DNA of 56,998 nt, taken from the NCBI GenBank assembly GCA_025210655.1, contig JAOARG010000026.1, positions 1-56,998 of the forward strand. The letters are read 5' to 3'. The first letter of the stretch is position 1. Each line of letters starts with the position of its first letter. The DNA comes from Bacillota bacterium. Lineage in GTDB: Bacteria > Bacillota > Clostridia > Peptostreptococcales > Acidaminobacteraceae. Both the position numbers and the translations under genes were made by a program. Below, piece after piece: positions 50,956-56,998 of this stretch. The notes under the pieces are model-generated. The model had not been told where the DNA came from, did not search any database, and saw only the letters and a program-made list of their open reading frames with translations.

Positions 50956-52140
50956 ATGGAAGAGAAAAAGGCACCAGAAGTAGAAGAAAATGTTTCAATG
51001 GATGAATTACTTGATGATGGAGAATATGGGATTAAAAAAATAAATCCTGGAGATATTCTTACAGGTAAGGTTATCAGCAAGAATAACGATGAAATGATGG
51101 TAAGCATAGGATACATGTCAGATGGAATAGTTCCTTCAGAGGAATTTGGTTCATATGACTCTATGGCAAACTATAATGTAGATGATGAAGTAGAAGTATA
51201 TGTACTTAAAATGGATGATGGAGATGGTAATCTTATTTTAAGTAAGAAAAAAGCAGATGGAATTGTTGTTTGGGATGAATTACAAGGGAAATTTGACGCA
51301 CAAACTGTTTTTACAGTAAAGCCTGCTGAAGTTGTAAAAGGTGGAGTGGTAGCTGATATAAGCGGACTTAGAGCCTTTATTCCTGGATCTCAGCTTGATA
51401 ATAGATATGTAGAAAACATGGGAGACTTTGTAGGAAAGGATCTTGATGTTAAAATAATCGAGTTTAATAAGGAAAAGAAAAAGATAGTTCTTTCTGGAAG
51501 AATAGTTAAGGAAGAAAGAAAAAAAGAAGCAGAAGAAAAACTTTATGAAACACTTAAAAAAGGTGATTTAGTAAAGGGTAAAGTAACAAAACTTATGAAG
51601 TACGGAGCTTTTGTTGATATTGGTGGAACAGATGGACTAGTTGGTCTTGATGAGCTTTCATGGAAGAGAGTTATTCATCCAAGTGAAGTAGTAAATGAAG
51701 GTGATGAAGTAGAAGTACTTATCTTAAATGTAGATAAGAAAACAAAGAGAATTGCCTTAAGTTTAAAAGCTAAGTTTGAAGATCCATGGATGACACTTGT
51801 TGAAGACTTTGAAGTTGAAGATGTTGTAGATGGAAAAGTAGTAAACATGATGGGATTCGGAGCATTTGTAGAAATAGCTGAGGGACTAGAAGGATTAGTT
51901 CATATAAGTGAAATCAGTGAAAAGAGAATCACAAAGCCAGAAGACGAGCTTGAAATGGGACAAGAGGTAGTTGTAAAAATTCTAAAGATTGATTATGACA
52001 ACAAAAAGATTTCCCTAAGTATCAAAGAAGCTGCTGGAGCTGATATTGATTTCGGTGATGAGTTTGAAGAGGAAGAAGAGCAAGAAGGAAATACTTTAGA
52101 AGCTCTATTTGGAGATAAGCTTAAGAATTTGAAGTTTTAA
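50956..52140 (+). CDS. S1 RNA-binding domain protein (ribosomal protein S1-like)
   Basis: 394 residues from the ATG at 50956 (AGGAGG 9 nt before); a GTG at 50953 is possible. Four S1 domains: about 30-100 (GDILTGKVISKNNDEMMVSIGYMSDGIVP), 115-185 (diverged), 200-270 (GDLVKGKVTKLMKYGAFVDIGGTDGLVGLDEL) and 285-355 (GKVVNMMGFGAFVEIAEGLEGLVHISEIS), with acidic ends. This is the Firmicutes RpsA-like type that binds mRNA or rRNA in translation. It is monocistronic with its own terminator at about 52164. Confidence 0.88.
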   Translation: MEEKKAPEVEENVSMDELLDDGEYGIKKINPGDILTGKVISKNNDEMMVSIGYMSDGIVPSEEFGSYDSMANYNVDDEVEVYVLKMDDGDGNLILSKKKADGIVVWDELQGKFDAQTVFTVKPAEVVKGGVVADISGLRAFIPGSQLDNRYVENMGDFVGKDLDVKIIEFNKEKKKIVLSGRIVKEERKKEAEEKLYETLKKGDLVKGKVTKLMKYGAFVDIGGTDGLVGLDELSWKRVIHPSEVVNEGDEVEVLILNVDKKTKRIALSLKAKFEDPWMTLVEDFEVEDVVDGKVVNMMGFGAFVEIAEGLEGLVHISEISEKRITKPEDELEMGQEVVVKILKIDYDNKKISLSIKEAAGADIDFGDEFEEEEEQEGNTLEALFGDKLKNLKF

Positions 52141-52163
52141 TTAAAAATAAAATGTAAACAATA

Positions 52164-52198
52164 AAAATAAACATTCATTTGAGTGTTTATTTTTTTAT
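52164..52198 (+). terminator. Terminator after the S1-domain gene
   Basis: AAATAAAC stem with GTTTATTT around an ATTC...GAGT interior and a run of seven T. Confidence 0.75.
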
Positions 52199-52285
52199 TA
52201 CTTTTGGGTATAGGAGAAATAGAAGTGTAAATATACCAATAATATGAATTTAAATAAAATAAATGGTATATCTGGGGGTGCTCTT

Positions 52286-54745
52286 ATGAATAAATATGAA
52301 TTAACACTAGACCAATTAACGAAGAAATGTGATGATGATTGTTTACATTTCAAGACAACTGCTGATTTGACACCTTTACAAGGAATAATTGGACAAGGAA
52401 AAGCCTATAAGGCAATTGAATTTGGATTATCTATTAAGAAGAAAGGTTATAATATTTACATTTCTGGTAGTTGGGGAACAGGTAGAAAGAGTTATGCTAA
52501 ATTGATAACTGAAAAGAAGGCTATGAATATGAGGGTTCCATACGATTGGGTGTATGTGAACAATTTTAGTAAGCTAAATGAACCTTTAGCTATAAGTTTT
52601 GATCCTGGAACTGCAAAGTTTTTTGTTTCAAATCTTGAAAGAACAATTGGTTTTCTTAGAAAGGAAGTTGAGAAAGTATTTTCTTCTAGGGACTATGAAA
52701 ATGCTAGAAATAAAGTTTATCAGGAGTATCTATATAATACTGAGGTAATTATTGAAAAACTTAATGTTATTGGTGATAAGTATGGATTTAAATTTAGTCA
52801 GAATGAGAGAGGTCTTGTTACTATTCCTCTTAAAGATGATAAAGAGCCTATGAGTGAGGATGAATACAATAACCTTACTAATGAAGAATATGAAGAGTTA
52901 AAAAACAAGTCCAATAAACTTAGTATTGAGACAATAGATTTATTTAACAAATTAAGACAGGAAGAACTTAATTATAGACAAAGACTTAAAAATATTGATG
53001 AGCAAATGGGACGAAGTGTCGTAACTTTCCATATTGCAAACATAAGGGAAAGTTTTAAAAACAATGAAGGTCTTCAAGCATATTTGGATTCTGTAGTTGA
53101 GGATATTGTTAATAATATTGAGAAATTCAAAGGAAATCAGACCCAAGAGGCTGCGAATCCTTTTGTAGCTCAAAAAAATCCTGAAGCTTTCTTTGATCGC
53201 TACAAGGTTAACTTGTTTATTGATAATAGTGGAGCTGATAAGGCACCGGTAGTATTTGAAACAAATCCATCTCTTTACAACTTAGTAGGTAGTATTGAGT
53301 ATAAAAATGAGTATGGTGTGATGAAAACCGATTTTACCCAGATTAAACCTGGTGCATTACATCAAGCAAATGGAGGATTCTTAATACTTCAAGCCAAAGA
53401 CTTATTATCTTCTCCATATTCATGGAAAGCTGTTAAGAGAGCATTAATGAATCAACATGTAGCTATTGAGAATCTTGGTAAGGAAATGGGCTTAATTGTA
53501 TCACAGACCCTTAAACCTAATCCTATTCCACTGGATATCAAAGTGATTATTGTTGGTGACCAGTACACTTACAATCTTCTTTATCATTATGATGAAGAGT
53601 TTAGAAAGCTATTTAAAATAATGGCTAATTTTGATAGTGAAATGCCTAGAAATGAAGACAATATGAATAAAATGGCTAGATTTATCGCAACCCATTGTAT
53701 TAAGGAAAACTTAAAACATTTTGATAAATCAGCAGTATATAGAATTATAGAGTATGCTACAAGACTTGCCGATAATCAAGGTAAGTTAAGTTCTCACCTA
53801 AATAACCTAGTAGAAGTTTTATACGAAGCTGACAGTTGGGCTGAAGTATATGGTGATGGGGTTGTTACGGCAGAACATGTTGAAAAGTCACTTGAAGAAA
53901 AAATGAATAGGGCAAATATGTATGAAGAGAAAGTTCTGGAGATGTTTAAAGATGAGATTTACCTAATTGATGTAGATGGTGAAAAAGTTGGGGAAATTAA
54001 TGGTCTTGCAGTAACTGGAACTGGACAACATAGATTTGGTAAACCATCGAAAATTACAGTATCTACTTACCGAGGTAAGTCAGGTATAGTAAATATCGAA
54101 AGGGAAGCAAGAACAAGTGGTAAGATTCACGATAAGGGTGTTATGATACTGACTGGTTATCTTGGACATCAATACGCACAGGATAAACCACTTGCATTAA
54201 CAGCTTCGGTAGTATTTGAGCAGTTATATTCTGGAGTAGATGGGGATAGTGCATCAAGTACCGAGCTATATGCTATTCTTTCATCACTGGCTGACAAGCC
54301 AATCAAGCAAAATATTGCCGTAACAGGTTCAGTAAACCAAAGGGGAGAAATTCAACCTATTGGTGGAGTAAATGAAAAAATTGAAGGATTCTTCAAAGTG
54401 TGTAAATTAAAAGGCCTTACAGGAGATCAAGGGGTAATGATTCCACATCAAAATGTAAGAAACCTAATGCTTAATAAAGAAGTAAGAGATGCAGTGGAAG
54501 AAGGAAAATTCCATGTATACTCAGTAGAAACAATAGATCAGGGTATAGAAATTCTAACAGGTGTAAAAGCCGGTAGAATCCAGAAAAATGGATTGTATAC
54601 TAAGAATTCTATCCACTATTTAGTAAATGAAAAATTAAATGAACTTGCAAAACCACTTCCAGTTTCAATCAAGAATGAAGAGGATTCCAAAGGTAAGCAC
54701 GTTGAAATAGCAGGTTTACCAGAGGAAACAAAAGCTAAGAAGTAA
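52286..54745 (+). CDS. Lon-like ATP-dependent protease (AAA_32 / Lon_C type)
   Basis: 819 residues from the ATG at 52286 (GGGGGTG upstream). The N-terminal part has a P-loop-like segment near residue 60, GSWGTGRKS, where the usual Lys position holds Arg. A coiled-coil insertion spans about 120-290, and the Lon-type C-terminal domain begins about 560 with the catalytic dyad Ser (GVDGDSASST, near 655) and Lys (GGVNEKIEG, near 697). It lacks the Lon N-terminal domain, so it belongs to the LonB/YcbZ-like family. A membrane anchor is not seen. Substrates unknown. Confidence 0.88.
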   Translation: MNKYELTLDQLTKKCDDDCLHFKTTADLTPLQGIIGQGKAYKAIEFGLSIKKKGYNIYISGSWGTGRKSYAKLITEKKAMNMRVPYDWVYVNNFSKLNEPLAISFDPGTAKFFVSNLERTIGFLRKEVEKVFSSRDYENARNKVYQEYLYNTEVIIEKLNVIGDKYGFKFSQNERGLVTIPLKDDKEPMSEDEYNNLTNEEYEELKNKSNKLSIETIDLFNKLRQEELNYRQRLKNIDEQMGRSVVTFHIANIRESFKNNEGLQAYLDSVVEDIVNNIEKFKGNQTQEAANPFVAQKNPEAFFDRYKVNLFIDNSGADKAPVVFETNPSLYNLVGSIEYKNEYGVMKTDFTQIKPGALHQANGGFLILQAKDLLSSPYSWKAVKRALMNQHVAIENLGKEMGLIVSQTLKPNPIPLDIKVIIVGDQYTYNLLYHYDEEFRKLFKIMANFDSEMPRNEDNMNKMARFIATHCIKENLKHFDKSAVYRIIEYATRLADNQGKLSSHLNNLVEVLYEADSWAEVYGDGVVTAEHVEKSLEEKMNRANMYEEKVLEMFKDEIYLIDVDGEKVGEINGLAVTGTGQHRFGKPSKITVSTYRGKSGIVNIEREARTSGKIHDKGVMILTGYLGHQYAQDKPLALTASVVFEQLYSGVDGDSASSTELYAILSSLADKPIKQNIAVTGSVNQRGEIQPIGGVNEKIEGFFKVCKLKGLTGDQGVMIPHQNVRNLMLNKEVRDAVEEGKFHVYSVETIDQGIEILTGVKAGRIQKNGLYTKNSIHYLVNEKLNELAKPLPVSIKNEEDSKGKHVEIAGLPEETKAKK

Positions 54746-54753
54746 TAATTCTA

Positions 54754-54787
54754 AAAGTCACCGCCTTTTGCGGTGGCTTTTATTCGT
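54754..54787 (+). terminator. Terminator after the Lon-like gene
   Basis: AAAGTCACCGC/GCGGTGGCTTT stem (one G-U pair) followed by TTTTATT. It precedes a palindrome array, so the array may lie outside this transcript. Confidence 0.85.
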
Positions 54788-54926
54788 CTAGTACTCTTTT
54801 CTTTGAAAAATCATGTCTAATATTCAAATATATTTGAAAGTCTAATGCAATATTGTTAAATTACTGATATTGCGTCTAAAGAATTACATTTTGTAATTCG
54901 TCCTAGGAAATTTTGCAGTCGCAAAA
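54785..54926 (+). repeat. Linear array of five palindromes separated by NGTCTAANG-like spacers
   Basis: Spacers CGTCTAGTA (54785), TGTCTAATA (54814), AGTCTAATG (54839), CGTCTAAAG (54873) and CGTCCTAGG (54899) alternate with palindromes 54797-54809 (TTTTC/GAAAA), 54823-54838 (TTCAAATATATTTGAA, perfect), 54848-54872 (CAATAT/ATATTG), 54881-54899 (GAATTACA/TGTAATTC) and 54911-54926 (TTTTGC/GCAAAA). No complementary arm is found. The remaining 54927-55134 is AT-rich, with a TATAAT at 55045 as a possible promoter, and no gene. Confidence 0.82.
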
Positions 54927-55134
54927 GGAAATTCATATGTATAATGAAATGTTTTTATAGATAAGAAATTCTATTTGGGTTACACTTCCAAAATTTGCAA
55001 TCAAAACGAATACATGGTAAAATATAAAAAGTTAAAAAATTACATATAATGCTAATAATAGATGGGTGTATAAAGATATGTAAAAAGATGCGAGTTAGAA
55101 ATTATGATTATGATTATTGAGAGGGAGAGAAAAT

Positions 55135-56262
55135 ATGAAGAAGATTAGGATGTTGATTGGTACTTTTGTTATTTTCGCTATGTTATCTCAGAGTTGTTAT
55201 GGGATAACTTATGATGAACTTAGAGAAAAATGTGGAGTGAATATTGATCATTCGGAAATGACATTTGAAGAGATAGTAGCATTCAAGCAAGGTGAACAGT
55301 GGAAAAATTATCAAAGAGAAATGTCTAATTATATAGACTATAGTGCTTTTTCAAAACAGTGTTTTGCTATGGCTGGATATGATGAACTGAATTTAGAAAG
55401 AGCAGAGTTTCTTGGATATGATAAATTGATGAATGAACAAACTAATACTCATGATTTGACATTTTTAACTAAGGGAAATGCATTAAGATATTTATTCATA
55501 TTCAATGGTTACGACACAGAAGGTTATGAAGAAATGTTTGAAGATAAGAATTTAGTTACTTGGGAAGAAGCCAAGGAGATGACAAAGGGAATAAAACCTT
55601 TTGTATGGAATGAAGAATTTCAGAATAGGGAAATGTGGAGTGATGATGAATTTATTGATTTTGTTAATAATAATCCTGATGCTTCACAGTATTTGTGGAC
55701 AGAGAATATTATTTTGGATGGTCATAAGATAACTATAAACAGTCAAGAGGGTGGTAAGATTGATTTGGATGAAAGTTATCCGAGTATTCCTAACTTTAAT
55801 GATAGGATATTTAATATGCTTAAAATATTGACATTTGAGGCTGTTAAGAATGGTGGTACTACCTCTATATATGGTACTGAAGAACAAGATCATGTTTATA
55901 TTGGTCTTCAAGGAAGATTATTAAATAATCGTGGTGCTACATATGATAATTTTGGATTTTCAATTAATATGAATCCTTGGAGTTATGAAAATAAAAATAC
56001 TGTTGTAACTATTGAAATGAAAAGAATGTATACTGCTAATAGGTTAGGGTATTCAGGCGGATTTTGGAGTGGAATTTATCCTGAAATTTTTGAAAAATGT
56101 GTTAAAGAATTGTATCAAGATTATTATTGTGAAGAACTGTTGACATATTTTAAAAGTATTTCAGAAGGTGGTTATACGAATGATCAAGATGTTAGCATAA
56201 ATGGAATAGATATATATTACATGGCTACAGGTAGGCCAGTAGTTTTCACTAAGATAGAATAG
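55135..56262 (+). CDS. Secreted protein of unknown function
   Basis: 375 residues from the ATG at 55135 (GAGGGAGAG upstream); a TTG at 55117 lacks a ribosome site. A signal peptide (1-24, ending QSCYGI) might be a lipoprotein type, since LSQSC holds a Cys, but the lipobox is not canonical. The mature part is acidic and aromatic-rich (EEIVAFKQGEQWKNYQREM; NRLGYSGGFWSGIYPEIFEK). A segment at about 105-150 (TKGNALRYLFIFNGYDTEGYEEMFEDK, then TWEEAKEMTKG) faintly recalls SLH spacing, but I do not claim it. No family recognised. The next gene starts 12 nt later. Confidence 0.7.
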   Translation: MKKIRMLIGTFVIFAMLSQSCYGITYDELREKCGVNIDHSEMTFEEIVAFKQGEQWKNYQREMSNYIDYSAFSKQCFAMAGYDELNLERAEFLGYDKLMNEQTNTHDLTFLTKGNALRYLFIFNGYDTEGYEEMFEDKNLVTWEEAKEMTKGIKPFVWNEEFQNREMWSDDEFIDFVNNNPDASQYLWTENIILDGHKITINSQEGGKIDLDESYPSIPNFNDRIFNMLKILTFEAVKNGGTTSIYGTEEQDHVYIGLQGRLLNNRGATYDNFGFSINMNPWSYENKNTVVTIEMKRMYTANRLGYSGGFWSGIYPEIFEKCVKELYQDYYCEELLTYFKSISEGGYTNDQDVSINGIDIYYMATGRPVVFTKIE

Positions 56263-56273
56263 GAGAAATAATA

Positions 56274-56998
56274 TTGAGAAAAATAGCGATTGCACTTGTT
56301 ATTAGTATTTTATTTCAAGCAATATTTATTAGTAAATCAGATTTTGCGGAAAATGATTCAATTAATAAGCTAGGTAGTATGAATGATATTGAATTATCAA
56401 AATTAACTGATGATGAAATATTTTTGATTATTACATCATCGAAAGATTACCCAGAAAGAATAGGAGCTAAATTAAGATATAATGGAAGTACATCAGGCGA
56501 CTATGATATAAGTAAAATGGTCAATCTAAATATTTCATCATATAGAAAATATAGAAAAATAGTCTATGGATTACCTTTTGATCAACAAAAAAATTATCCT
56601 GGTACTGTATTATATGGATCTGAATCTAAATACATTGGATTTAATAATCAAGGAAATGCTGTAACTAACGATAAGTATCCTGGAGATAGCGAAGGAGATG
56701 AGCCACCTGATAAAGATTGGATAGAGGCACCAAAAAAGTATAAAGAATCGTGGGAATTATTTGATAGAAGTAGTCTTGAAGATGAGGAAAAAATATCTAT
56801 GTATGACCATATGCTTAACTCCGATACAATTAATGACGATGCAGTTGGTACATATACTTTAGCGGAGATATTATACAAAAAAATGGGCAATCTAAATAGA
56901 TATTTGAAAAGTAATGTTCCAAAGTTAAGGGAAGAGTTAGAAAGTGTTGTTGAACTTCAAATGTTACCAACTTTTGAGTCTGATGGTAGTTTTGTGAT
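56274..56998 (+). CDS. Secreted protein of unknown function (3' partial)
   Basis: The frame opens at a TTG (56274), 7 nt after AGGAGA, and stays open to the window end, giving 241 codons. Residues 1-25 are a signal peptide (KIAIALVISILFQAIFI, then DFAEND). The mature part is charged and shows no family I recognise; a segment PGDSEGDEPPDKDW (about 142-155) looks like a linker. It is probably co-transcribed with the secreted protein gene before it. An AGG codon and ATA use are like the neighbours. Confidence 0.7.
   Translation, partial: MRKIAIALVISILFQAIFISKSDFAENDSINKLGSMNDIELSKLTDDEIFLIITSSKDYPERIGAKLRYNGSTSGDYDISKMVNLNISSYRKYRKIVYGLPFDQQKNYPGTVLYGSESKYIGFNNQGNAVTNDKYPGDSEGDEPPDKDWIEAPKKYKESWELFDRSSLEDEEKISMYDHMLNSDTINDDAVGTYTLAEILYKKMGNLNRYLKSNVPKLREELESVVELQMLPTFESDGSFV

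Noticed and set aside
55135..56262. SLH-like domain in the secreted protein
   Set aside because: Only a vague spacing similarity; the core SLH residues are not convincing.
1..56998. tRNA or rRNA genes
   Set aside because: No cloverleaf with a TTCRANNC T-loop and no rRNA sequence was noticed on either strand by eye; a tRNAscan run would be decisive.

Overview
The window is AT-rich DNA with tightly packed operons, Shine-Dalgarno sites close to AGGAGG, frequent GTG/TTG starts, AGA-type arginine codons, two T-box leaders, an LPXTG/sortase pair and SLH-domain proteins. This points to a low-GC Gram-positive bacterium (Bacillota), probably an anaerobic member of the Clostridia/Tissierellia. I cannot name the species. 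I see no rRNA, tRNA, CRISPR array, insertion sequence or prophage.

Layout. 1-5007: a cell-wall-anchored adhesin-like protein (5' end outside the window) and its sortase. 5115-7115: pseudouridine catabolism (psuK-psuG). 7732-11665: two secreted SLH proteins. 12387-15450: an HD hydrolase, a full-length transketolase and an AbrB-type regulator. 15498-20386 (minus strand): a molybdenum hydroxylase operon plus a flavoprotein monooxygenase. 20614-29678: a CMD-fold protein, two diguanylate cyclases, asnS with its T-box, an oxaloacetate decarboxylase-type subunit, a gamma-carbonic-anhydrase-like protein and a WG-repeat protein. 29824-34463: a YaiI protein, then acpS-nnr-alr and a mazEF-like pair. 34662-40985: an eight-gene envelope polysaccharide operon (two DUF4330 proteins, a Wzy-like polymerase/ligase, GT4, CsaB and TagA/WecG). 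41152-43779: a YitT transporter-like protein and a split transketolase. 43953-45584: a secreted protein. 45685-50761: the T-box-controlled ilv operon. 50956-54745: an S1-domain protein and a Lon-like protease. 55135-56998: two unrecognised secreted proteins, the second cut by the window end.

How the parts connect. SLH domains bind pyruvylated secondary cell-wall polymer. The SLH proteins at 7.7-11.7 kb and the CsaB/TagA/Wzy operon at 34.7-41 kb therefore probably serve one surface-layer anchoring system, beside a separate sortase-anchored protein.

The most unusual content lies between genes. Four of the five convergent gene pairs, and two same-strand gaps, are filled with arrays of short palindromes separated by short conserved spacers. 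In the best cases (27795-28107, 7311-7628, 24507-24684, 11668-11876) the array is itself a long inverted repeat. The conserved spacers on the two arms are complementary, a hairpin sits at each junction, and in two cases a terminator hairpin sits at the apex. The spacers are conserved within a framework while the palindromes change sequence but stay palindromic. A second intergenic family, 7-bp tandem repeats close to CGTAGGT, starts within about 20 nt of the stop codon of five genes. I do not recognise either as a described element.
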